From: Abyssibacter profundi
Lineage (GTDB): Bacteria; Pseudomonadota; Gammaproteobacteria; Nevskiales; OUC007
NCBI RefSeq assembly: GCF_003151135.1
Contig: NZ_QEQK01000014.1
Location: 19,801 to 83,800 of the forward strand
DNA length: 64,000 nt
Reading direction: 5' to 3'
Below, piece by piece: positions 36,269 through 44,880 of the stretch. The notes below the pieces were generated by a model. It searched no databases, had not been told where the DNA came from, and was given only the letters and a program-made list of their open reading frames with translations. Position 1 is the first letter of the stretch; every line of letters starts with the position of its first letter. A program made the position numbers and the translations under genes.

Positions 36269-36685
36269 ATGGCCCGTTCATTCTCATCCCAGGATGAAGC
36301 CGAAGAAGAAGGCAACGTCGACCTGACCCCGATGCTCGACGTTGTGTTCATCATGCTCATTTTTTTCATCGTCACCGCGACCTTCGTAAAGGAAACGGGC
36401 GTTGAAGTGAACCGCCCTCAGGCCAATACGGCCGACCAGAAGAACAACCCCTCGGTGCTCATCGCCATTCGCGAGGACAACAGCATCTGGGTGGACCAGC
36501 GCCGCATCGACATTCGCTCGGTACGCGCAAACATCGAACGCCTCCATGCCGAGAATCCGGAAGGCGGCGTCGTGATCCAGGCCGACGAACTGGCGTCGGT
36601 CAAGACCTTCACCGAGGTGCTGGACCAGGCCCGCGAGGTGGTCCCGCCCGAGAAGGTATCGCTCGCCACGGAAAACGGTGGCTAG
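36269..36685 (+). CDS. exbD: ExbD energy transducer
   Basis: A 138-residue ExbD/TolR protein. The single N-terminal helix contains the motif LTPMLDVVFIMLIFFIVTA, with Asp24 as the essential proton-path residue (equivalent to E. coli ExbD Asp25). A periplasmic domain follows. It lies between exbB and tonB in the operon. Confidence 0.93.
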   Translation: MARSFSSQDEAEEEGNVDLTPMLDVVFIMLIFFIVTATFVKETGVEVNRPQANTADQKNNPSVLIAIREDNSIWVDQRRIDIRSVRANIERLHAENPEGGVVIQADELASVKTFTEVLDQAREVVPPEKVSLATENGG

Positions 36686-36694
36686 GAGAACCTC

Positions 36695-37309
36695 ATGCTA
36701 GGAATCGTTCGTACATTCATTGTCATGCCACCAGCAGCCGCCGTCACCGGCGGATTGCTGATGACCATGGTCACGCTGATCGAGTTTGCCGACCGCGATT
36801 TGGACAAGAGCCCGCTGGTCAAGCTGCCAGACGTGTTCATGCCTGAGGCGGAGATCCGGACCCAGCGTTCGGTCGAGAAGCCGGAGAAGCCGCAGTTGGA
36901 TGACACCCCGCCACCCGAGGTGCCGCAGCAGGCTTTCGACCAGATCGACGGCAATGCCACGGTGGGTCAGTTGGCCGCGCCTCAGGAAGTCGCGACGAAC
37001 CTGGATCTGAGCATCGGCGGCGGCCTGTCGGCCAGCGACGGTGAGTACCTGCCCATCGTCAAGGTGGCGCCACGCTACCCGCGTGCGGCACTGAGTCGCG
37101 GGCTGGAGGGCGAGGTGGTGCTGGAGTACACGGTGACCCGTTCGGGTACGGTGCGCGATCCGGTGGTCATCGAGTCAACGAACTCCGTGTTCAATAGCTC
37201 TGCCATCGACTCCGCCAGCCGCTACAAGTACAAGCCGCGCGTCGAGAACGGTGAGCCCATCGAGGTGCCGGGTGTGCGCACCCGCGTCGTCTTCCGACTG
37301 CAGAAATAA
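36695..37309 (+). CDS. tonB: TonB energy-transducing protein
   Basis: A 204-residue TonB with an N-terminal membrane helix (about residues 5-28), a short acidic/proline-rich spacer (KPEKPQLDDTPPPEVP) and the C-terminal TonB domain (YPRAALSRGLEGEVVLEYTV to VVFRLQK). It is short, as TonB2 proteins are. It starts 9 bases after exbD and is probably dedicated to the receptor encoded upstream. Confidence 0.93.
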   Translation: MLGIVRTFIVMPPAAAVTGGLLMTMVTLIEFADRDLDKSPLVKLPDVFMPEAEIRTQRSVEKPEKPQLDDTPPPEVPQQAFDQIDGNATVGQLAAPQEVATNLDLSIGGGLSASDGEYLPIVKVAPRYPRAALSRGLEGEVVLEYTVTRSGTVRDPVVIESTNSVFNSSAIDSASRYKYKPRVENGEPIEVPGVRTRVVFRLQK

Positions 37310-37321
37310 CGAGCGACCCTG

Positions 37322-38635
37322 ATGCCGACCACGTGGATGATTCGTCTGGCGGGCGCCTGCGCCCTGCTGTTTGGTGCCGGTGCACTGGCCCAGCAGGGCG
37401 GGATCGATGCGAGGACCTTCGATCAACTGACGCGCGCCCAGGAGCTGGCGGAGGCCAACCAGTACGACGAGGCCATCGCCGTGCTGGACGAACTCAAGGG
37501 CAGCGACCGGCTTAACAGCTATGCCAAGGCGCAGCTGTGGAATTTCTACGCCTTCATCTACGCCAACCAGGAACAGTACGACGCCGCCATCAAGGCCTAC
37601 CGCAATGTGCTGCGCGAGCCAGATTCCACGGATGGGCTGAAGCAGCAAGCCAAGTACACCATGGCGCAGCTGTACTTCCAGACCGAGCAGTACGACCAGT
37701 GCATTCGCTTCATGGAATCTTGGCTGTCTGATGTGGATCAGCCAACGCCCACCGCTCACATCATGCTGGCGCAGGCGTATTACCAGAACGACGCGCACGA
37801 CAAGGCGCTGGAGAACCTGGACATCGCCCTGCGTCTGGATCGCGAGGCCGGCAAACCGGTGCAGGAGTCCTGGTTGCGTCTCAAGGCCGCGATTTATTTC
37901 GGCAAAAAGGACTACGCCAACACCGCCAAGGTGTTCGAGCAGCTCATCACCATTTCGCCGCAGGTGGGCTACATGAAGCAGCTCGCGGGGATGTATTCCG
38001 AGCTGGGCCGCGACGCCGAGCGCCTCGCGGTGTTCGATGCGATTCACCAGCATGGCGCACTGACCAGCGAAAGCGACCTGGTGAACTTGGCCTACATGTG
38101 GCTGGGGCAGCAGGTGCCTTACCGCGCGGGCCGTATCCTGGAAGAGGGCATCAAGGCCGGTCGTGTCGAGGAATCGCAGAAGAACCTGGAGACGCTGGCC
38201 AATGCCTGGGCCCAGGCCAACGAGCGCGACAAGGCCGTGCCGGCCTTGACCCGTGCCGCCGAGGTCACGGGTGACGGCATTTTCATGGCCCGGCTCGCCG
38301 GCGTGCATTTCAACGCGGGTGAATACCGGGAAGCCGCTGCGGCGGCCGCCAAGGCAGACCAGATGGGCGGTCTGAAGAATTCAGCCGGCAACCTGATGTT
38401 GCTGGGCATGGCCCACTTCAACGCCAAGAGCTACGAAAACGCACTCCAGGCGTTCCGCCGGGCCAAGCAGGATCGGGGGACCTTCAAGGCGGCGGCCAAG
38501 TGGGAGCAGTACACCCTCGACGAGGTCCGACGCCTGCGCGCGATTGAAGAGGCCCAGCGTGAGCTGGAACGCCGCACCCGCGAAGCGCTGGAAGCCGAAG
38601 AAAACAACGTGGAGGCACTCGGCACCGGGGCCTGA
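37322..38635 (+). CDS. Exported TPR-repeat protein of TonB module
   Basis: A 437-residue protein with a signal peptide (residues 1 to about 25, GALAQQ) and repeated 34-residue TPR helical pairs (for example NQYDEAIAVLDELKG, EQYDAAIKAYRNVL, NDAHDKALENLDIAL, KSYENALQAFRRAK). TPR proteins of this kind close the DUF3450-TtpC-ExbB-ExbD-TonB operon in other marine Gammaproteobacteria and may organise the periplasmic part. It starts 12 bases after tonB. Confidence 0.9.
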   Translation: MPTTWMIRLAGACALLFGAGALAQQGGIDARTFDQLTRAQELAEANQYDEAIAVLDELKGSDRLNSYAKAQLWNFYAFIYANQEQYDAAIKAYRNVLREPDSTDGLKQQAKYTMAQLYFQTEQYDQCIRFMESWLSDVDQPTPTAHIMLAQAYYQNDAHDKALENLDIALRLDREAGKPVQESWLRLKAAIYFGKKDYANTAKVFEQLITISPQVGYMKQLAGMYSELGRDAERLAVFDAIHQHGALTSESDLVNLAYMWLGQQVPYRAGRILEEGIKAGRVEESQKNLETLANAWAQANERDKAVPALTRAAEVTGDGIFMARLAGVHFNAGEYREAAAAAAKADQMGGLKNSAGNLMLLGMAHFNAKSYENALQAFRRAKQDRGTFKAAAKWEQYTLDEVRRLRAIEEAQRELERRTREALEAEENNVEALGTGA

Positions 38636-38670
38636 TGCCCCCTGTGTGTTTCGTTCGCCTTGCTACCATC

Positions 38671-38693
38671 GCGCTGAATGGTTCATTCAGCGC
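38671..38693 (+). terminator. Perfect hairpin between TPR gene and lipoprotein gene
   Basis: GCGCTGAATG-GTT-CATTCAGCGC is a perfect 10-bp inverted repeat with a 3-base loop, 43 bases before the next start codon. It could be an operator or an RNA hairpin limiting readthrough; there is no T-run. Confidence 0.5.
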
Positions 38694-38735
38694 CTGCAAT
38701 TCTCTACAGGTGGCTGTGACCGCTTGGGGATGCAA

Positions 38736-41369
38736 ATGGTCAAGGCATTGAGGTCCCGCCTGCTGTGGGCGGGGTGGGTCCTGTTACTCGCCGGCTGCGG
38801 CGGCGGTGGGAGCGGTGAGGACGCACAGCGTCAGCCCAGCGTGTCCGTCGCCCAAACCGAGTTTCGCTACGAGCGGGTCGGCGACGACACGGCTCGCATC
38901 GAAGAAACAGTTTCTATTTGGCTAACGCATCTGCCGAAGGACGGACTGTTCGTGTCTCACGGCGAAGTCCCTGCGTTCCTTTCCAGGCTGCATTTTGAGC
39001 AACCGTCGTCTACCCAGGCATTGCTTCACTTCCGGGTGGAGGCAGCCCGCGAGCTCGACCCCGGCTTGCACACAGGAGAGCTGCAGCTGCACTTCTGTCG
39101 TGACGAAGCCTGTGACCAACCCATTGCGGGTTCCCCGGTGGTTTTGTCGTTCAGTTATCTGGTGACGCCGCCCCCCGTTCAGCACTACCCAGAGCCCGAG
39201 GAGCCGGCTGATCCGCTTGCGCGCCTGACACCCTTGCAGCTGTATCCTCTGGCGTACGAAGTCGTCGACTCCGCATTTAGTTCAGCGATGTCTTCGGTGC
39301 TGCTTCTGGCGGCCGAGGCCGAGCCCGGATTAGTGGCCTATGGTGCCAATGGCGCAGAGCTGACGCGGTACACCCTCGACCAGCCGGCGCAGCGACTCCG
39401 CCTGTCCAATGACGGAACGCTGGTGTTGGTGCAAAGCGGCCTCTCGCTGCTGCAGGTGGTGGCGCTGCAGCAAGCCAACGGCACCGTGATGATGTCGCCT
39501 GTACGGCAGGTCGACCTGGGCGGATTCAATGCGCTGGACGATCTCGCCATTGCTGACGACGGGACCCTCTACGCGGTCGGGGTGCGCAATGATTCGCCAA
39601 AGGCGCTGTACTGGCTGCCTGCGGCTGAGACGAGCTGGCGCAGGGCGGAGCAGCAGGTTCAGCGCTCTATGCTCTGGTTGCACCCGGATGGCCTCACCCT
39701 CTATCTCATGAGCACGCCGGGTTTGGCGACCGGACACTACAGTCTGTGGTCGCTGGATCGGGACCAAGGGCCCCAATGGCAGGGGGTCGGTGAGGACGAT
39801 CTGGCGGATTGCGGACCCTTGCGTCCGCTGGGGCCGGTGGAGGGTCGATTCCAGTCGATCTGCGGAGACTCCCTGGAGACAAATGCGGACGGTGCACTGG
39901 TCTACGCCGGGACATTGCGCCATCCGCGATATCGGCCTGCTCTCTTTGACAACACGATGTGGCACTCGGTGGCGTCCGCTGGCGGCGGGGCGCGGGTTTT
40001 GGGCATTCAGGGCTCTGCGGCGGCTTGCGTGGCCGCTGAGGAGGCAGCCTGCCGCTGGGTGCTGTCTATTTTCTCCGCCGAGGCGCTCGGTTTGTGGGGT
40101 GACTACCTGCTGACGGATCGTGTGGTGGGTGGCGAGAACGTCCCCCAGCACCCGGTCGCTGCCTATCCACTGGCAGAACCCGGACAGGTGATGTTGCTGA
40201 CGCGCGCGGTTGGAGAGCAGAGCGAGGCCTACGCGCTCGCCATTCTCGACGTGGATGCCGCGCCACGCGCCTTGCCTTTCGAGCCGGATCCGGGGCCGTA
40301 CCGAACACCCCGGACACACCCGGAGTTGGATGCACTGGTGGTCGACGAGCGGCAGTTCCTGGCTCACAACGTGGTGGCCGCGCGCGGGTTGCCCGCACGG
40401 GGACTGATCGCGTTGCTGTCCGACTATCCCCAACACGCGCTTTATCTCTACGACGTGATGTCGCTGGACAGCGTGACGGTGCCGCTGGACAAGCAGCCTC
40501 TGGGCCTGGCGCTCAGCCCGGATCAAGATGTGCTGCTGGTCGGCCACGATGGGCGCATGACGACCGTGGCACTGGACACCGTGGCCGACAATCCGGCAGC
40601 CGCGACCCGTGTCTTTCCGTTTCCTGGCGTGGTCGCAGAGTTGGCGGCCGACCGGTTCGACCAGATTCACCTGAGTGAGACCCTGCGGCAATCAGACCCG
40701 GTGACCTGGTCGGTATCGACCGGAGAGCTGATGGCCAGTGATCGGGCTTTGATCGGGGCTGGATGGCAACTGGATGCCACGCCGCCGCTGCGTTTGGTTC
40801 ACGCATTTCGTTATCCGGATCAACTGGTGCACTTTGAGGTCAGTGCGACGGGATTGCAGTACCTGGGGCAGCAAGCATTGGAGACGGTCGGCGCCGCTGC
40901 GTTGCGCATGCTGCGACTGACCGGGCGTGATGACTGGCTGCTGGATGACGGAGGGCATTTCGTGCTGAGCGATCCGGTCACCGGCCAGTGGGCACGCCAG
41001 GGGGCACTGCCCCTGACCCTTGGTGGCTCGAGCGCGGCCCATCTGGTCTCGGTGGCGCCCTGGGTGTCTGAAGAGCAGTGGCTAACGCTGGAAAGCGAGT
41101 GGATCAGCTGTGAGCCCGGCGGCCGCCAAGTCGAGATGTGTCTACATCGGCTGGCGATCCATGATATTGACCGTCATGTCCGCCTGGCCTCTGGGGCGCT
41201 CGCGCCGATCACGATTGATGGCAAGCCCTATACCCAGCTGGGTGTCCTGGCCGTGGCCGACCCGTCCGTGACCGGGGGTGCGGTGCTGGTGTCACGACTC
41301 TACGGCAGTGCGCCGCGGACTGCGCGTTATCAGATCTCCCGGGTTCGACTGCCTGAGTCGGCCCGGTGA
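38736..41369 (+). CDS. Large lipoprotein with propeller-like repeats, unknown
   Basis: An 877-residue predicted lipoprotein (signal ending LLAGC, then a Gly-rich GGGGSG linker). Residues about 30-140 look like an Ig-like domain. Most of the rest consists of beta-rich repeats such as VAYGANGAELTRYTLDQPAQRLRLSNDGTLV and LGLALSPDQDVLLVGHDGRMT, which resemble WD40/YVTN beta-propeller blades. The start at 38736 has GGGGA 5 bases upstream; the open frame from 38544 overlaps the TPR gene and is not used. It follows the TonB module and may be a surface binding partner. No catalytic motif is visible. Confidence 0.75.
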   Translation: MVKALRSRLLWAGWVLLLAGCGGGGSGEDAQRQPSVSVAQTEFRYERVGDDTARIEETVSIWLTHLPKDGLFVSHGEVPAFLSRLHFEQPSSTQALLHFRVEAARELDPGLHTGELQLHFCRDEACDQPIAGSPVVLSFSYLVTPPPVQHYPEPEEPADPLARLTPLQLYPLAYEVVDSAFSSAMSSVLLLAAEAEPGLVAYGANGAELTRYTLDQPAQRLRLSNDGTLVLVQSGLSLLQVVALQQANGTVMMSPVRQVDLGGFNALDDLAIADDGTLYAVGVRNDSPKALYWLPAAETSWRRAEQQVQRSMLWLHPDGLTLYLMSTPGLATGHYSLWSLDRDQGPQWQGVGEDDLADCGPLRPLGPVEGRFQSICGDSLETNADGALVYAGTLRHPRYRPALFDNTMWHSVASAGGGARVLGIQGSAAACVAAEEAACRWVLSIFSAEALGLWGDYLLTDRVVGGENVPQHPVAAYPLAEPGQVMLLTRAVGEQSEAYALAILDVDAAPRALPFEPDPGPYRTPRTHPELDALVVDERQFLAHNVVAARGLPARGLIALLSDYPQHALYLYDVMSLDSVTVPLDKQPLGLALSPDQDVLLVGHDGRMTTVALDTVADNPAAATRVFPFPGVVAELAADRFDQIHLSETLRQSDPVTWSVSTGELMASDRALIGAGWQLDATPPLRLVHAFRYPDQLVHFEVSATGLQYLGQQALETVGAAALRMLRLTGRDDWLLDDGGHFVLSDPVTGQWARQGALPLTLGGSSAAHLVSVAPWVSEEQWLTLESEWISCEPGGRQVEMCLHRLAIHDIDRHVRLASGALAPITIDGKPYTQLGVLAVADPSVTGGAVLVSRLYGSAPRTARYQISRVRLPESAR

Positions 41370-41382
41370 CGGAGTCAGCGGG

Positions 41383-41643
41383 TCAGCCCTTGGCGCTGGG
41401 TACCGTGATGTTCAGCTCGAGGATTTCGGTGTCGCCATCGCGCTCGACCTCGATATTGACGGCATCCTCACCCACCGCAACATATTTGCGGATCACGTCC
41501 AGCAGTTCTTTCTGCAGCTTGGGCAGATAATCCGGCGCATGCAGATGCCCGGCCCGCTGATGCGCGACGATGACCTGCAGGCGCTCTTTGGCGAGCTGGG
41601 CCGTGGTGGGCTTGTTGGCCCGGAAAATGTCCATCCATGCCAT
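41383..41643 (-). CDS. minE: Cell-division topological specificity factor MinE
   Basis: An 86-residue MinE. The N-terminal anti-MinCD segment (ANKPTTAQLAKERLQVIVAHQR) and the C-terminal dimerisation domain are present. MinE drives MinD off the membrane and makes the Min oscillator that centres the division ring. It follows minD by 2 bases and its 3' end converges with the lipoprotein gene, leaving only 13 bases between stops. Confidence 0.97.
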   Translation of the reverse strand: MAWMDIFRANKPTTAQLAKERLQVIVAHQRAGHLHAPDYLPKLQKELLDVIRKYVAVGEDAVNIEVERDGDTEILELNITVPSAKG

Positions 41644-41645
41644 GA

Positions 41646-42452
41646 CTAGCCTCCGAACAGCCGGTTCAGGAAGCCTTTGGAGCTGGGGTCCAGGAAGCGA
41701 TGGGCGCGTTCTTCACCGAGGAAGCGGGCCACCAGGTCCTTATAGGCCTCAGCCGCCTGGACATCGGGCATTGAGATGACCGGCGAGCCCTGGTTGGACG
41801 CGTTGAGCACATCCTTGGATTCGGGAATCACGCCCAGCAGCGGAATCGCGAGGATGTCCTTGACGTCCTCCACCGAAAGCATCTCGCCACGGGCCACGCG
41901 ATTGGCGTCGTAGCGCGTGATGACCAGGTGTTCCTTGACCGATTCGCCCGATTTCGCCTTCTGCGTCTTGCTCGACAGGATGCCCAGCACCCGGTCGGAG
42001 TCGCGAACGGACGAGACTTCCGGGTTGGTGACCACAATGGCCTCATCGGCGAAGTGCATGGCCAGCAGAGCGCCTTTTTCGATGCCCGCCGGCGAATCGC
42101 AGACGATGTAGTCGAACTCCTTGGACAGCTCATCGATCACCCGGGCCACGCCGGCCTCGGTGAGCGCATCCTTGTCGCGGGTTTGTGAGGCCGCGAGGAT
42201 GTAGAGATTCTCGACGCGCTTGTCCTTGATCAGGGCCTGCTTGAGCGTGGCTTCCTGGGCAATGACGTTGATGAAGTCGAAAACGACGCGCCGCTCGACA
42301 CCCATGATGAGGTCGAGATTTCGCAGCCCGACGTCGAAGTCGATGACGACGGTCTTGTGTCCGGCCTGAGCCAGGCCAGTGGCGAACGAGGCGCTGGTCG
42401 TGGTCTTGCCCACGCCGCCCTTGCCGGAAGTCACAACAATGATCTTGGCCAC
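41646..42452 (-). CDS. minD: Septum-site determining ATPase MinD
   Basis: A 268-residue MinD with the deviant Walker A motif SGKGGVGKTT (Lys11 and Lys16) and the C-terminal amphipathic membrane helix (KGFLNRLFGG). The start is a GTG at 42452 with GAGGT just upstream; family members begin at this AKIIVVTSGKGG point. The longer ATG frame reaches into minC. It binds the membrane with ATP, recruits MinC and is released by MinE. Operon order is minC-minD-minE, and minD begins 19 bases after minC. Confidence 0.97.
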   Translation of the reverse strand: MAKIIVVTSGKGGVGKTTTSASFATGLAQAGHKTVVIDFDVGLRNLDLIMGVERRVVFDFINVIAQEATLKQALIKDKRVENLYILAASQTRDKDALTEAGVARVIDELSKEFDYIVCDSPAGIEKGALLAMHFADEAIVVTNPEVSSVRDSDRVLGILSSKTQKAKSGESVKEHLVITRYDANRVARGEMLSVEDVKDILAIPLLGVIPESKDVLNASNQGSPVISMPDVQAAEAYKDLVARFLGEERAHRFLDPSSKGFLNRLFGG

Positions 42453-42471
42453 AGTTACCTCGGGTGCTCGA

Positions 42472-43143
42472 TCACAATGTCTCGATCGTAAGTTTTTCAT
42501 CGGACAGCCGGACCATGGAAGGCTGTTTGCGATGTTCGGATGCCATGTCTTCCGCAACTAGGTAGTTGCCGGCAATGGCGACCAGTTCTGCTTCCAGAGA
42601 CTGGCAGAAGATGCGTGCGGACTCTTCACCTCGACAGCCCGCCAGTGCCCGGCCGCGCAGCGCGCCGTAGACGTGGATGCTGCCGTCGGCCAAGACCTCG
42701 GCGCCGGGGCTGACCGCGGCGCGAATGATCAGGTCGGTGCCGCGGGCGTAGAGCTGCTGCCCGGAGCGCACCGGCTGGTCGACGATGCGCGCGGCCGGCC
42801 GGTCTTCCGAGCGCGGCCGGTTGCTGGTCCCGTTGGCGGCATCCAGCGCGCCGCGCTGCAACACGCCGAGGCCGATGCCTCGGGCGGCGGCGGCCGTGTC
42901 TTCGTCGGCTTCCACTACCGCAACAGGGACCAGGCCCTGGGTCCGGGCCGCATCGGCAATCGCCGGTAGATCGATCCGGTGACCATTGGGGTCGATGAGC
43001 ACGGGCAGCCCGCTGAACAGCTTGGGTGCGCGGGTGACCTCAGCCTCGATGCCGGCGGTGATGCGCTCGGGGTCTGGCGTGTTGATACGCAGGACGGTCA
43101 GGCTCATCACCCGACCCTTGAACAGAATGTCGGGCTGGCTCAT
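42472..43143 (-). CDS. minC: Septum-site determining protein MinC
   Basis: A 223-residue MinC, the FtsZ-assembly inhibitor activated by MinD. The N-terminal domain (about residues 10-100) and the C-terminal beta-helical domain with GAEVLADGSIHVYGALRGRALAG are clear. The start at 43143 fits family length; the frame reads upstream to 43419 but without coding character. It heads the minCDE operon, diverging from a lipoprotein gene. Confidence 0.95.
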   Translation of the reverse strand: MSQPDILFKGRVMSLTVLRINTPDPERITAGIEAEVTRAPKLFSGLPVLIDPNGHRIDLPAIADAARTQGLVPVAVVEADEDTAAAARGIGLGVLQRGALDAANGTSNRPRSEDRPAARIVDQPVRSGQQLYARGTDLIIRAAVSPGAEVLADGSIHVYGALRGRALAGCRGEESARIFCQSLEAELVAIAGNYLVAEDMASEHRKQPSMVRLSDEKLTIETL

Positions 43144-43336
43144 GCGCGCGTCTCGGCCTGGGCTTTGGACGCCGTCGGTCGGGTGTTGGAACGAATGATG
43201 CAGTGCGAAAACACGCGAAAAGTCTACGGGATCAGGGCATTTGTCACCAGGGGCGGAATACGTCGAACTGCCACCTGGGGTGTGAAGTCCCGGTAAACTA
43301 TCACCCTCCCTACTCGTCATTAAAGAAGCGACGCCC

Positions 43337-44005
43337 ATGCGCCAACTCGCTCGCCTGACCGCGACCGGACTCTGCCTGGTCGGCACCCTGCTGATCACAT
43401 CGGGCTGCGCCCCGCGCATTTACTCATTTCCTGCGCCGGAGTTCGAGCGCGACCGTCTGTTCCAGGCGCCGGATGTTTTGCCGCCGATTCTCGGCGTGCG
43501 GGTGGACTACCGGGTCAACGGCCGGCCCGTACCGGAAGAGGCTGTCGCCTCGCGCGATTTCATCGCTGATCTGTTGGGCCGCAATCGGCTGACGCAGATC
43601 GTGCCGCCGGCCGGCATTAGTGCTGTGACGCCGATTCTCAAGCTGTCCATCGATCACACCTTCGACAAGGGCGAGGCCCGCAGCGCCGGCTTCCAGTCGG
43701 GCATGACATTCGGTGCCGCTGATCGGGATATCCGCGATGATTTCAGTGTCCGTATTTCGTTAACCGACCCGCGCAAGAACCGGCGCCGTGACGTGTTGTA
43801 CGACACCGGGCAGAACGGGGTTTACCGCCATGCGGTGGTGACGCGCATCGGGGGCAGCACGTCCGGATTGCTACCCAGTGATTACCCGGGGGCGTACCAG
43901 CGCATGCTCGAAAGCGTGGTCGCGAGTTTTCTGAAGGACTTGCATGTCGCCGGACAGGAATCCAACCCGATTATCTTCGTTCCGGACACTCGCGAGGATC
44001 CCTGA
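43337..44005 (+). CDS. Lipoprotein, paralogue 1 of a tandem pair
   Basis: A 222-residue predicted lipoprotein with signal ending ITSGC (Cys24). The mature sequence shares its core with the next gene: LGVRVDYRVNGRPVPEEA, a middle LKLSIDHTFDKGEARSAGFQSG, and AADRDIRDDFSVRISL. The family is unknown to me. It diverges from minCDE across 193 bases. A role in the outer membrane is likely from the lipid anchor. Confidence 0.78.
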   Translation: MRQLARLTATGLCLVGTLLITSGCAPRIYSFPAPEFERDRLFQAPDVLPPILGVRVDYRVNGRPVPEEAVASRDFIADLLGRNRLTQIVPPAGISAVTPILKLSIDHTFDKGEARSAGFQSGMTFGAADRDIRDDFSVRISLTDPRKNRRRDVLYDTGQNGVYRHAVVTRIGGSTSGLLPSDYPGAYQRMLESVVASFLKDLHVAGQESNPIIFVPDTREDP

Positions 44006-44046
44006 GGTCCAAGTGGGCGTTGCATCGCTAACCGATGGAGTGATGG

Positions 44047-44724
44047 ATGCCCGCAATTTCAACGCTTACGCCCCTCGCCGCCCGTTGGGTCGGGGGCGCG
44101 CTGCTGGCCGCATTGGCGGGCTGCGTCACCCTGGATTCGTATCCGGACCCTGCCTACAGCCGTGACTCGCTGGCGGATCACCCGCCCGGCAGCCTGCCGG
44201 CGCAGTTGACCCTGCGGGTCGACTATCGGGTCAATGGCGAACCGGCGCCCGCGCAGGCCGAGCGCGCTCGCAAACGTGTCATCCATCTGCTGAGTCAGGC
44301 GGGGCAGGCCCAGGTGGCCTTGCCAGAGCAGGCCGACCCCAATACGCCGCAGCTGCGTCTGCGTATCGACCAGCGCTTCGATCCTGAGCAGGCCCGCGAA
44401 GCCGGTGCCAGTACGGGGGCGACGTTGGGGGCTGTGGACAATCGCGTGCGGGATGAATTCAGCGTGGCGATCGAGTTGGTGGGTGGCGTTGATCAACAGC
44501 CCTTGTCACCCATCGGCCTCTACGAACACGCCATCGTGACCGACGTCGAAGACGTGACCTTGGACGTGCCGTTGCTGGAGTACGCTGATGCCCTCGATGC
44601 GGTGCTGGACGATGTGCTGGCGCGTTTCGTAGCCGATCATCAGCGTGCCCAGTCGCGCCCGTCTTCAGTTATCGTCCTGCCCGAAGGGCCAGACCTGTCC
44701 GAGGACGGCGAGCCGGACGTTTAA
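44047..44724 (+). CDS. Lipoprotein, paralogue 2 of a tandem pair
   Basis: A 225-residue predicted lipoprotein with signal ending LAGC (Cys26). It matches the preceding gene in LTLRVDYRVNGEPAPAQAE, LRLRIDQRFDPEQAREAGAS and VDNRVRDEFSVAIEL, so it arose by tandem duplication. The two genes are 41 bases apart. Divergence between the copies is moderate, so the duplication is not recent. Confidence 0.78.
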   Translation: MPAISTLTPLAARWVGGALLAALAGCVTLDSYPDPAYSRDSLADHPPGSLPAQLTLRVDYRVNGEPAPAQAERARKRVIHLLSQAGQAQVALPEQADPNTPQLRLRIDQRFDPEQAREAGASTGATLGAVDNRVRDEFSVAIELVGGVDQQPLSPIGLYEHAIVTDVEDVTLDVPLLEYADALDAVLDDVLARFVADHQRAQSRPSSVIVLPEGPDLSEDGEPDV

Positions 44725-44880
44725 AAGGCGCTGAACACCCCACCTATCGTCAACGGGATGCCCTGAAACGACCGGCGATTGCCGCAGCGCCAGGGCGTCA
44801 ACCGAACAGGCTTGCGATCCTGGCACGCTCCGTGGGAGCCTCATAGGGAAGCACTGTCCGTCTCGTTCTTGGGAGAGCCT

